64,000 bases of DNA from Lysobacter oculi (lineage in GTDB: Bacteria > Pseudomonadota > Gammaproteobacteria > Xanthomonadales > Xanthomonadaceae): assembly GCF_003293695.1 (NCBI RefSeq), contig NZ_CP029556.1, forward strand, positions 1,870,001 to 1,934,000. Direction: 5' to 3'. The notes beneath the pieces were generated by a model. It made no database searches. It was not told where the DNA came from and was given only the letters and a program-made list of their open reading frames with translations. Positions within the stretch are counted from its first letter, which is position 1; each line of letters begins with the position of its first letter. Position numbers and translations under genes: made by a program. Shown here in pieces: positions 9,283 to 17,437 of the stretch.

Positions 9283-10545
9283 TCAGACGTCGTGCAGCAC
9301 CAGCTGGTCGGAGATCTGGTCGAGGCGGATGCGGTTGGCGAACAGCGAGAACGCCAGCATCCCGGCCAGCCCGTTGGCACGGGCGGCCCAGCGCGGCAGC
9401 CAGCGCGGCGGGCTGAGCACGCCGGCATCGAACAGCGGCTCGAAGCGCTGCACGTCCTCGATGGTCATCTTGCCGGCGAACAGCAGGCGGCACAGGCGCA
9501 GCCGGTCCTGCCGCAGCGACCAGCGGAAGAAGGTGTGCACGCCGACCAGCCCGCGCAGGTAGACGGTGTCCTTGGTGAACGCCGCGCCGCCGGTCGTCGG
9601 CACGCCCCGGAACACCCGCTGCGCCGAGGCGAAGCTCTCGGTCTCGCTCTGCCCGCCGGTCTCCATGAAGTAGCGGAAGATCTCGACGAAATCGGCGCCT
9701 TCCAGCGCGCGCGCGACCGCCTCGATGCGCAGGCTCACCCGCTTCATCCGTTCGATGTCGGTGGAACCGGTGATCTGCTCGGCGAAAGTGGCCAGGCCTT
9801 CCTGCGTCGCGGTGGTGCGCGGCGACGGCAGCTCCATGCTCTTCAGCACCGGCTGCAGCCGGCCGTTCAACGCGGTCAGCGAATGCACGAAGGCCTCGTG
9901 CTGCAGCAGCTGGTCGCGGTCGTAGTCGGTGAAGCTGGCGCCCTGGCGCAGGCGGATGCGGGTCGCGCCGGCCGCCGCCTTGGCGATCATCTCCGGGTCC
10001 AGCTCCACGGTGATCATGCGCTGGTCGAAGAAGTCATCCAGCGCCTGCTGCAACTGCAACTGCAGCGCGGTGGCCGAGATCGGCACGGTCTCCGCCGGCG
10101 ACAGCAGCTCGTGGTCCAGTTCGCTGGCGATGGTGATGAAGTGCCGCGCCGCCTCGCGGGTGGTCGGGCCGTCACCGGGCAGGCATTCGTCGGGCCTGCC
10201 GTAGAGGCGGATCGAATGTGCGGCGACTTCGTTGGTGCCGAGCGATTCCAGCATCTGCGCGGCCACATACCAGCTGCGCGCGGACTCGACCAGATACAGG
10301 CCGAGCGGATGCGCCGGGTCGGCGGCCCGCGCCACTTCGTCCAGCTCGCGGCGGGCGTCGGAGAAATCGTGTTTCGGGTAGTCGATGACCGGGTTCTGCG
10401 GATTGCCGGCACGCCAGCCTTCCAGGAACGGCTGCTGGAAGCGCGCCGGCCAGCTCATCAGGCTGAGGATGCGCAGGGACCGCGCGGCCTTGACCATGCG
10501 CGCGTCCAGCTCGGCGTAGCGGGCGATGTCGCTGCTGTCGCCCAT
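9283..10545 (-). CDS. DUF1704 'QEGLA-motif' protein, MATCAP-like metallopeptidase fold
   Basis: 420-aa protein of the family annotated 'flavohemoglobin expression-modulating QEGLA motif protein' (DUF1704). It carries the HExxxH zinc motif HEAFVH at residues 216-221 and the eponymous QEGLA at 248-252. The eukaryotic relatives (MATCAP) are tyrosine carboxypeptidases, so a peptidase activity is plausible, but the bacterial substrate is unknown. No flavohemoglobin gene is present here. ATG 10545 shares one base with the TGA of rsgA (TGATG), so translation is coupled; a TTG one codon earlier is less likely. There is no signal peptide. Confidence 0.8.
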   Translation of the reverse strand: MGDSSDIARYAELDARMVKAARSLRILSLMSWPARFQQPFLEGWRAGNPQNPVIDYPKHDFSDARRELDEVARAADPAHPLGLYLVESARSWYVAAQMLESLGTNEVAAHSIRLYGRPDECLPGDGPTTREAARHFITIASELDHELLSPAETVPISATALQLQLQQALDDFFDQRMITVELDPEMIAKAAAGATRIRLRQGASFTDYDRDQLLQHEAFVHSLTALNGRLQPVLKSMELPSPRTTATQEGLATFAEQITGSTDIERMKRVSLRIEAVARALEGADFVEIFRYFMETGGQSETESFASAQRVFRGVPTTGGAAFTKDTVYLRGLVGVHTFFRWSLRQDRLRLCRLLFAGKMTIEDVQRFEPLFDAGVLSPPRWLPRWAARANGLAGMLAFSLFANRIRLDQISDQLVLHDV

Positions 10546-11642
10546 CAATGCCGACCGTACTTGTCATCCAGCCGGCGATGCAAGGCGCGCGTCTGCACCT
10601 TGGCCTCGCCCTTCCTGGCCTGCCGCGCTTCCAGCACCTGCGCCGCGGCGGCCAGTTCGTCGCGCAGTTTCAGGTAGTTGGCGAAGCGGCCGGCATCCAG
10701 TTCGCCGCGCTCCACCGCCTCGCGCAACGCGCAGCCGGGTTCCTTCTCGTGGCGGCAGTCGCGGAAGCGGCATTGCGCGGCCAGCGTCTCCACGTCGGCG
10801 AAGGCGGCGGCATCGAGCTGCTCCTCGCCGGTGGGCTTGAGTTCGCGCATCCCCGGCGTGTCGATCAGACACGCCCCCTGCGGCAGCGGAATCAGTGCGC
10901 GATGGGTGGTGGTGTGACGACCGCGCGCATCGTGTTCGCGCACCGCCGCCGTCTTCATCTTCTGCGTGCCGAGCAGGGTATTGCTGAGCGTGGATTTGCC
11001 CGCGCCGGACGAGCCCACCAGCACCACCGTGCGCCCCGCGCCCAGCCACGGATCGAGCGCGGGCACGCTGTCGGGTTCACGCGCGTTGACGCTGCGCACC
11101 GCGATGCCCTGTTCGGCGAGGAAGGCGAGCGTGGCGACCGCGCCCGGCGCATCCAGCGCGATGTCCTGCTTGGTCAGCACCACCACCGGCTGCACACCGC
11201 CGCCCTGCATCAACAGCAGGTAGCGCTCGATGCGGCGCGGATTGAAGTCCGCGTCCAATCCGGTGACCACGAAGGCGGTATCGACGTTGGCGGCGATCAG
11301 CTGCTGCTTGTAATGCTCGCCGGCGGCGGCGCGCTTGATCACCGACAACCGCGGCAGCAGCGCAACGATCCGCCACTTGCCGGACTCGCCTTCCACCAGC
11401 ACCCAGTCACCGACCGCCGCGCGTTCGGACGGGTCGCAGCGCGGGCGCATCCAGTCGGGAAGCGACTCGGCCGGTTCCGCCTCGTCCATCGACTGCGCCA
11501 CCACATAGCCGGAGCGGTGCTGCTCGACCACCCGCGCCGGGCGGGCATCGGGGAAGGTGGCGAAGACGGCTTCCCAACCCGCCGGCCAGGCTTGGCGCGC
11601 CGGCCAGCCAATCCGCTCCAGGGCGGTGATGTCGAAGTTCAA
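10545..11642 (-). CDS. rsgA: Ribosome small subunit-dependent GTPase RsgA
   Basis: Circularly permuted GTPase that checks late maturation of the 30S subunit. An N-terminal OB-like domain comes first. The G motifs appear in permuted order: LTKQD (G4), GSSGAGKST (G1), TTTHR (G2), DTPGM (G3). The C-terminal zinc knuckle is C-x5-C-x-H-x5-C (CRFRDCRHEKEPGC). I place the start at TTG 11642 (LNFDITALERIGW), giving 365 aa; an ATG at 11744 is in frame but the extra residues look non-coding. The TTG overlaps the TGA of an 8-codon ATG frame (11665-11639), suggesting either a coupled leader or a shifted N-terminus. Confidence 0.9.
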   Translation of the reverse strand: MNFDITALERIGWPARQAWPAGWEAVFATFPDARPARVVEQHRSGYVVAQSMDEAEPAESLPDWMRPRCDPSERAAVGDWVLVEGESGKWRIVALLPRLSVIKRAAAGEHYKQQLIAANVDTAFVVTGLDADFNPRRIERYLLLMQGGGVQPVVVLTKQDIALDAPGAVATLAFLAEQGIAVRSVNAREPDSVPALDPWLGAGRTVVLVGSSGAGKSTLSNTLLGTQKMKTAAVREHDARGRHTTTHRALIPLPQGACLIDTPGMRELKPTGEEQLDAAAFADVETLAAQCRFRDCRHEKEPGCALREAVERGELDAGRFANYLKLRDELAAAAQVLEARQARKGEAKVQTRALHRRLDDKYGRH

Positions 11643-11756
11643 GCGGCGCGGGCATGGGCGGTCATGCCCGGATTCTAATGAAGTGACTGCCGCCGCGCGG
11701 CGTGAATGCGCGCTTTGCGCTACGCTCGCGGCTCGTTTTTCCATGCCCGCATCGCC

Positions 11757-13004
11757 ATGTCATCGCCCAGCCTCGCCACCCGCCACCGCCTGTCCGAAGT
11801 CCGTTACGAAATCCGCGGGGAACTGGCCCGACGCGCACGCGAACTGGAAATGCAGGGCCGCACGCTGATCAAGCTCAATATCGGCAACCCGGGCGCGTTC
11901 GGTTTCCGGGCGCCGGAGCACCTGCAACGCGCCATCGCCGACCGCATCGACGCCACCGATCCCTACACCCACCAGCAGGGCCTGCCGGACGCGCGCGAAG
12001 CCATCGCCGAATTCCATCGCGAACGTGGCACGCCGAACGCTTCGCCGGAGCGCGTGTTCGTCGGCAACGGCGTCAGCGAACTGATCGACATCGCACTCCG
12101 CGCCCTGCTCAATCCCGGCGACGAAGTGCTGCTGCCTTCGCCCGACTACCCGCTGTGGTCGGCCGCCACCATCCTCAACGATGGACGCCCGGTCTATTAC
12201 CAGTGCCGCCCGGAAAACGGCTTCCTGCCCGACCCGGAGGAAATCGAGAAACTGGTCTCAAGCCGCACCCGCGCCCTGGTGCTGATCAACCCCAACAACC
12301 CGACCGGCGCCAGCTATCCGCGCGAACTGCTGGAGCGCATCGTCGCCATCGCCCGCAAGTACCGGCTGGTGCTGATGGCGGACGAGATCTACGACCACAT
12401 CCTGTATGACGATGCCGTGTTCCAGCCGCTCGCGCCGCTGGCCGGCGACCTGCCCTGCCTGTCGTTCGGCGGCCTGTCCAAGGTGCATCGCGCCTGCGGC
12501 TGGCGCGTCGGCTGGGCGATGCTGTCCGGCGACCCGACGGTGATCGGCCCCTACCACCACGCACTCGACCTGCTCGGCGCGCTGCGCCTGTGCGCCAACG
12601 TGCCGGGGCAGTTCGCGATCCGCGCCGCGCTGCACGGCGGCGATACGGTCGGTGCGCTGACCGCGCCGGGCGGCCGGCTGTACGAAACGCGCCGCGCCCT
12701 GATCGAATGCTGCGAAGCCAGCCCGCACCTGTCACTGGTCGCGCCGCAGGCTGCGCTGTACGGCTTCCCGCGCGTGGTGGGCGAAGCGGCCGTCGGTTTC
12801 GACGACCACGCCTTCGCGCTGGAACTCATGGAAACCGAGGGCGTGCTGATCGTGCCGGGCTCCAGCTTCAACGTGCCCTACCGCGACCATTTCCGCGTCA
12901 CCCTGCTGCCGGAAGCCGATGTGTTGCGCGATGTGTTCGCGCGCATCGACCGCGTGCTGGAACGGCGCGTCGCCGCCGCGGACCGGCAGAGCGCAAGCGC
13001 CTGA
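11757..13004 (+). CDS. Alanine transaminase-like class I/II aminotransferase
   Basis: PLP-dependent fold-type I aminotransferase, 415 aa, close to AlaA (glutamate-pyruvate aminotransferase, about 405 aa). The PLP Lys is K242 in GGLSKVHRACGWR; NPNNPTG sits at 178-184 and ADEIYDHILY follows. The N-terminal IGNPGAFGF is typical of AlaA-like enzymes. It probably makes alanine from pyruvate and glutamate, but substrate choice within this subfamily cannot be settled by eye. ATG 11757 is preferred over ATG 11706, which would add 17 unconserved-looking residues. Confidence 0.88.
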   Translation: MSSPSLATRHRLSEVRYEIRGELARRARELEMQGRTLIKLNIGNPGAFGFRAPEHLQRAIADRIDATDPYTHQQGLPDAREAIAEFHRERGTPNASPERVFVGNGVSELIDIALRALLNPGDEVLLPSPDYPLWSAATILNDGRPVYYQCRPENGFLPDPEEIEKLVSSRTRALVLINPNNPTGASYPRELLERIVAIARKYRLVLMADEIYDHILYDDAVFQPLAPLAGDLPCLSFGGLSKVHRACGWRVGWAMLSGDPTVIGPYHHALDLLGALRLCANVPGQFAIRAALHGGDTVGALTAPGGRLYETRRALIECCEASPHLSLVAPQAALYGFPRVVGEAAVGFDDHAFALELMETEGVLIVPGSSFNVPYRDHFRVTLLPEADVLRDVFARIDRVLERRVAAADRQSASA

Positions 13005-13051
13005 CGCATCCGCGTGGTACACCCGGTGTCGCCACCACAGGAGAGGTTTCG

Positions 13052-13675
13052 ATGACGACGCTCGGCTATCTCGCGCTCGGCGACAGCTACACCATCGGCG
13101 AAGGCGTGGACGAAGGCGGCCGCTGGCCGGTGCAGCTCGCCGCCGCGCTGCGCCAGCTGCAGGTGCCGTTGCGCGACCCGCGCATCATCGCCACCACCGG
13201 CTGGACCACCGACGAACTCGACCACGCGCTGGATGCGGCGGCGCTGACCGATCGCGCGTGGGATTTCGTGACCCTGCTGATCGGCGTCAACGACCAGTAC
13301 CGGCACCGCCCGCTGCCCGAGTTCGCGACCGGCTTCGATGCGCTGTTCCACCGCGCCGAACTGCTGTCGAAGCGCGGCGCGGACGGCGTCGTGGTGCTGT
13401 CGATCCCGGACTGGGGCGTGACCCCGTTCGCGGCGAAGGAAGGCCGCGACGCCGCGCAGATCGCGCACGAACTCGACGCCTACAACGCCCACGCCCGCAC
13501 GCTGTGCGAGGCGCACGGCGTGCGTTTCGTCGATGTCACCACCGCCAGCCGCACGCTCGGTGCAGGCAACGGCATGCTGGTCGATGACGGCCTGCACCCT
13601 TCCGCCACCCAGTACGCGGAATGGACGCGGCTGGCTATGCCCGCTGCCCGTGCCGCACTGGACGGCGCACGGTGA
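13052..13675 (+). CDS. SGNH/GDSL hydrolase
   Basis: 207-aa cytosolic esterase/lipase of the SGNH superfamily. The nucleophile is Ser12 in ALGDSYT, block III is LIGVND, and the Asp/His pair lies in DDGLHPSATQYAEW near the C-terminus. There is no signal peptide. A clear ribosome-binding site (AGGAGAGG, 13039-13046) precedes ATG 13052. The stop overlaps the GTG start of the next methyltransferase (GTGA), so the two are coupled. The ester substrate cannot be read. Confidence 0.88.
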   Translation: MTTLGYLALGDSYTIGEGVDEGGRWPVQLAAALRQLQVPLRDPRIIATTGWTTDELDHALDAAALTDRAWDFVTLLIGVNDQYRHRPLPEFATGFDALFHRAELLSKRGADGVVVLSIPDWGVTPFAAKEGRDAAQIAHELDAYNAHARTLCEAHGVRFVDVTTASRTLGAGNGMLVDDGLHPSATQYAEWTRLAMPAARAALDGAR

Positions 13676-14349
13676 AAGCCGGAACGCGCGCCATCGCGCG
13701 CGCCTTCCTGGATCCGGCGCGTCCGTTCGACCGCTATCTCTACTACTACGCGGCGGGCAAGCTCGGCAGCGATCCGGTCTATCGCGGCACGCTGCAGGCG
13801 TTGGCCGGCAGCGACGCGCCGGTGCTCGATGTCGGCTGCGGCATCGGCCTGCTGCTGCACGCGCTGCGTGGCGACGGCCGCGACATCGGCTACCACGGCA
13901 TCGACCTGGATGCGGACAAGATCGAGCGCGCCCGGCGGGCGGCATCGCGCGCGGGTCTGGTGGATGCGCGTTTCCAGGCCGTTGACATCGCCCGGGGATT
14001 GCCCGCGCACCACGGCTCCGTCGCCATCCTCGACGTGCTGCAGTACCTGCCTGCCGCCGCGCAGGAAGACGTGCTCGCCACCTGCGTGCGTATGCTGGCG
14101 CCCGGCGCGCGGCTGGTCATCCGCACCGGCCTGCGCGATGAAGGCGCCCGCAGCCGCTTCACCCGCATCGCCGATTTTTTCGGCCACCACGCCGGCTGGA
14201 TGAAAGCCACGCCGAAGCACTTCCCGACGCGTGACTGGTTCGAGTCGCAGCTGGCGGCGACGGGCCTGCAATCAAGCTTCACGCCGCTGTATGGCCGCAC
14301 GCCGTTCAACAACTGGCTGGTGGTCGCCGAACACCGCAGCGCCGGCTGA
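13672..14349 (+). CDS. Class I SAM-dependent methyltransferase
   Basis: 225-aa methyltransferase with motif I VLDVGCGIGLLL at about residues 49-60, a motif II acidic residue in HGIDLDADKI, and AILDVLQYLP as the post-motif region. The Methyltransf_25-like architecture suggests a small-molecule or lipid substrate. The GTG start at 13672 overlaps the TGA of the SGNH hydrolase by 4 nt, so the pair may act on a common metabolite. It converges on the deacetylase gene 9 nt away. Confidence 0.82.
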   Translation: MKAGTRAIARAFLDPARPFDRYLYYYAAGKLGSDPVYRGTLQALAGSDAPVLDVGCGIGLLLHALRGDGRDIGYHGIDLDADKIERARRAASRAGLVDARFQAVDIARGLPAHHGSVAILDVLQYLPAAAQEDVLATCVRMLAPGARLVIRTGLRDEGARSRFTRIADFFGHHAGWMKATPKHFPTRDWFESQLAATGLQSSFTPLYGRTPFNNWLVVAEHRSAG

Positions 14350-14358
14350 GGCCGCGCT

Positions 14359-15135
14359 TCAGACCGGCGGCAGTTCCGCCCGCAGGCCGCGCGCCTCCAG
14401 AATCGCCAGCACGCGCCGCATCACTTCGACATGGCGGCCATCGGCGCCGCCCTCGTGCAGCAGGATGATCGCGCCGGGCCTCAGGTTTTTCTCGATGCGT
14501 GCCACCACCGCATCGGCCGGGCGGCCCACGCCATCGAAACCACGCACGCTCCACGCCACCCGCGCCAGGCCGAGATCGCGCAGCGGCGCGTGGACGAAGG
14601 GATTGCTCATCCCCACCACCGCGCGGAACCAGCGTGGCGGCCGACCCGCCAGCGCGGCGAGCGTGTGCTGCGCCTCGGTGATTTCGCGGCGCATCGCACG
14701 CGGGCCGAGCGCCCAGAACCAGGCCTGCGGATGGCTGTCGCTGTGGTTGCCGATGTCGTGGCCGCGGCGGACGATTTCGCGCACCAGTTGCGGGTGCTGC
14801 GCGGCACGTTGCGCGACCAGGAAGAAGGTCGCCTTGGCGGCGTGCGCATCGAGCAGGTCGAGCAGCGCGCCGGTGTCATCCGAAGGCCCGTCGTCGATGG
14901 TCAGCCAGACGCGCGGCGCCGTGCCCGGCAGCCGGTTCAGCACCGGACCGTAGAGCCGCGAGTACGGCCACAGCACGCCCCAGACCAAGAACGCATGCGT
15001 GAGCAGCATCAAAGGCAGGCCGATGCGCCATCCCCCCTGCCACCACGCCAGCGCCACCAGCAGCTGGCTGAGGATCAGCCACGCCCAGCCGCGTCGCGGA
15101 TGCGTGGGTGGGCGATGGAGCGCGGCATCGTGCAT
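14359..15135 (-). CDS. Polysaccharide deacetylase family protein, membrane-anchored
   Basis: 258-aa CE4/NodB-fold protein. The N-terminus has two hydrophobic segments (about residues 17-35 and 40-56), so it is membrane-anchored. The catalytic core follows: TIDDGPSDDTG (motif 1 with the D-D pair), GHDIGNHSDSH (motif 2, H-x3-H metal ligands) and ILLHEGGADG (motif 5). It probably removes N- or O-acetyl groups from a cell-envelope glycan. ATG at 15135 was chosen because upstream in-frame codons overlap the antisense of grxD. Confidence 0.88.
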   Translation of the reverse strand: MHDAALHRPPTHPRRGWAWLILSQLLVALAWWQGGWRIGLPLMLLTHAFLVWGVLWPYSRLYGPVLNRLPGTAPRVWLTIDDGPSDDTGALLDLLDAHAAKATFFLVAQRAAQHPQLVREIVRRGHDIGNHSDSHPQAWFWALGPRAMRREITEAQHTLAALAGRPPRWFRAVVGMSNPFVHAPLRDLGLARVAWSVRGFDGVGRPADAVVARIEKNLRPGAIILLHEGGADGRHVEVMRRVLAILEARGLRAELPPV

Positions 15136-15210
15136 CGACCGATGATGCCACGGGGTATCGGGGGTCGAGGCGTAGAATCGGCGCATCGCAAAGGCCACCG
15201 GAGTGCCGCC

Positions 15211-16134
15211 ATGTCCCTTGATCCCGCGCTGCGCCAGCGCATCGCCGACCTGCTTGCGGCGAACCACGTCGTGTTGTTCATGAAGGGCCAGCCGGACGCG
15301 CCGCAATGCGGCTTCTCGGCGCAGGCCGCGGGCACGCTGCAGGGCCTGGGCGTGCCGTTCGCGCATGTCGATGTGCTGTCGGACCCGGAGATCCGCGAAG
15401 GCATCAAGCGCTACGGCGACTGGCCGACCATCCCGCAGCTCTACATCGGCGGCGAACTGGTCGGCGGCAGCGACATCATCTTGCAGATGGCCGGCAGCGG
15501 TGAACTGCAGCAGGTGCTGGGCCTGCCGCCGCCGGACCGCACGCCGCCGCAGGTGACGGTGACGCCCGCCGCGCAGGCCATGCTCAAGCGCGCCATCGAC
15601 GATGCCGGTGGCGAGATGGTGGTGGAAATCGCCATCGACCCGAAATTCCGCACCCGCCTGCACCTGGTCCAGCCCGACGACAACGCGGTGCAGGTGGAAG
15701 CCGATGGCGTGGTCCTGCAGTTCCCGGTCGCCGACCTGCGCCGCGCCGATGGCCTGACGCTGGATTTCGCCGATGACGCGCGCGGCAAGGGCCTCATCAT
15801 CGACAACCCGAACGCGCCGAAGCAGGTCCGCGACATCGGCCCCGCCGAAGCCGCCGAACGCGTGCGCGCCGGCACGCTGACCTTGGTCGATGTGCGCCCG
15901 CTGGCCGAACGCGCGCAGGCCGAAGCGCCGGTGCCCTACCTGCACATGGACGACGGCATCGCCGCGCTGGAAGCCCTCGACCACGCCACGCCGATCGCCT
16001 TCCTCTGCCACGCCGGTGGCCGCAGCGCGCAGGCCGCCGAGCACTTCCGCCAACTCGGCTTCAGCCAGATTTTCAATGTGGTCGGCGGCATCCATGCCTG
16101 GTCCGACATCGACGCCTCGGTGCCGCGTTACTGA
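15211..16134 (+). CDS. grxD: Grx4-type monothiol glutaredoxin fused to IscA-like and rhodanese domains
   Basis: 307-aa three-domain protein. Residues 1-105 form a monothiol glutaredoxin with the CGFS site at Cys33, which in this family carries a glutathione-ligated [2Fe-2S] cluster. Residues about 114-203 look like an A-type Fe-S carrier (VTVTPAAQAMLKRAI ... IIDNPNAP) but contain no Cys, so cluster binding there is lost. Residues about 207-307 are a rhodanese with the active-site loop CHAGGRS at Cys266. It probably links Fe-S trafficking with sulfane sulfur transfer. The fusion seems common in Lysobacteraceae. ATG 15211. Confidence 0.92.
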   Translation: MSLDPALRQRIADLLAANHVVLFMKGQPDAPQCGFSAQAAGTLQGLGVPFAHVDVLSDPEIREGIKRYGDWPTIPQLYIGGELVGGSDIILQMAGSGELQQVLGLPPPDRTPPQVTVTPAAQAMLKRAIDDAGGEMVVEIAIDPKFRTRLHLVQPDDNAVQVEADGVVLQFPVADLRRADGLTLDFADDARGKGLIIDNPNAPKQVRDIGPAEAAERVRAGTLTLVDVRPLAERAQAEAPVPYLHMDDGIAALEALDHATPIAFLCHAGGRSAQAAEHFRQLGFSQIFNVVGGIHAWSDIDASVPRY

Positions 16135-16137
16135 GGC

Positions 16138-16677
16138 CTAGAAGCCGCCGCCCGCATCCAGCCAGGCCAGTTCGTCCGGCGTGCTGCTGCGCCCGAGCGC
16201 GGCATTGCGATGCGGGAAGCGGCCGAAGCGCTCGATCACCTCGCGGTGCCTGAGCGCGTAGTCGTACATCACGGCGTCGCCGAGGGTGGCGAACAGTTCC
16301 ACCGAACGATGCTGGTCGGCCATCGCCTCCGAATGCTCGAAGGGCAGGTAGAAGAAGCCGCGCAGGCCGGGCTCGCATTCGCCATCCAGCCCGGCGGCGA
16401 CCGCCTCGCGCGCATGGCGACGGGCGAGGCCATCGGTGGCGAAAGCGTGTCCGCTGCCGCGCCAGATGTTGCGCGGGATCTGGTCGAGCAGCAGCAACAG
16501 CGCCAGCGCGCTGTCCGCATCCGCCATCCAATCCGCATGTTCGCCACGCGCGGCGGCGAGGTGCGCGGCTTCGAATCGCTGCCGGCATTCATCGTCGAAG
16601 GCGATGCCGCCACGGAACCATTTCGAAGGCCCGGCATCGCGCCAGAAGGTCAGGAGATCGGCGGCGGTAGGGTGCAT
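16138..16677 (-). CDS. DUF924 family protein
   Basis: 179-aa soluble protein of the DUF924 (TPR-like helical) family. Recognisable blocks are LLTFWRDAGPSKWF at the start, LLLLDQIPRNIWRG, FFYLPFEHSE and ALRHREVIERFGRFPHRN near the end. The function is unknown. The start is ATG 16677; the upstream extension to 16779 lacks family similarity. It converges on the glutaredoxin gene with a 3-nt gap. Confidence 0.88.
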   Translation of the reverse strand: MHPTAADLLTFWRDAGPSKWFRGGIAFDDECRQRFEAAHLAAARGEHADWMADADSALALLLLLDQIPRNIWRGSGHAFATDGLARRHAREAVAAGLDGECEPGLRGFFYLPFEHSEAMADQHRSVELFATLGDAVMYDYALRHREVIERFGRFPHRNAALGRSSTPDELAWLDAGGGF

Positions 16678-16816
16678 CGGCGGGCTCCGTGGGTCCGAAG
16701 CCACCGAGTCTAGTGACAAGGGAGGGCATGACCGCCGGAGTTGCCGGGCGCCGCAAACAGGTTCTACGATCCTGATCACGCGCCTGGACGCGGCGTCAAA
16801 TCAACAGGGGACCATC

Positions 16817-17437
16817 ATGGACAACAGCTTCACCTCGCGTTTCGAACGCGGGGTTCTCTTCCGCATCGCGCGTTTCGTGGCCTTCAGCCTGTGTTTCCTG
16901 CTCTTCCTGAGCCTGGTGGGCGGCGGCCTTTACCTCGCCACCACTGCATTCGGCAAGAGCATCGAGCGCCAGACGCCGACGGAGCTGGTGGACCAGATGA
17001 GCGGTGTCAGCAAGCCCGATCCGTCGGCCCCAACCGATGGCAATGAAATCGAAGACACGCCACCGCTGCTGAAGGGCATCAAGCTGCCGGCTGATCTGCA
17101 GGAACTCTTCACCAATGCGCAGAACCAGCGCTGGCTGGCGGGACGCCTGGAGGATCTGCCCGAGGAACAGCGCCAGCAATGCATCGATGGCATGGCCGAG
17201 GCGGTGAGGATCGCGCGCGAAAAGCAGATGCAGGATGGCCCGGTCGTCGAATCGTGGATGGCCACTTGCCATGATTACGCCGCCAAGAAGACCCTCGCCG
17301 AGGCCGCTAACAAGATGACGCGCCTCTACGTGGCGGGCGCACTGGTTTCGCTGCTGATGCTTATCGCGCTCTTCAGCCTGGTCCTGGTGCTGCTGGCGAT
17401 CGAACGCAACACCCGGCCTGCCCAGGCGGCCCCGTGA
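16817..17437 (+). CDS. Uncharacterised two-helix membrane protein
   Basis: 206-aa protein I do not recognise. It has one transmembrane helix near the N-terminus (about 18-42), an acidic periplasmic-looking middle with two Cys (QQCIDGM and MATCHDY) and a second helix at about 171-196, so both ends should be cytosolic. A ribosome-binding site (AGGGGACC) precedes ATG 16817. Its stop overlaps the start of the following lipoprotein gene by one base, so the two are co-translated and likely work together at the inner membrane or periplasm. Confidence 0.75.
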   Translation: MDNSFTSRFERGVLFRIARFVAFSLCFLLFLSLVGGGLYLATTAFGKSIERQTPTELVDQMSGVSKPDPSAPTDGNEIEDTPPLLKGIKLPADLQELFTNAQNQRWLAGRLEDLPEEQRQQCIDGMAEAVRIAREKQMQDGPVVESWMATCHDYAAKKTLAEAANKMTRLYVAGALVSLLMLIALFSLVLVLLAIERNTRPAQAAP

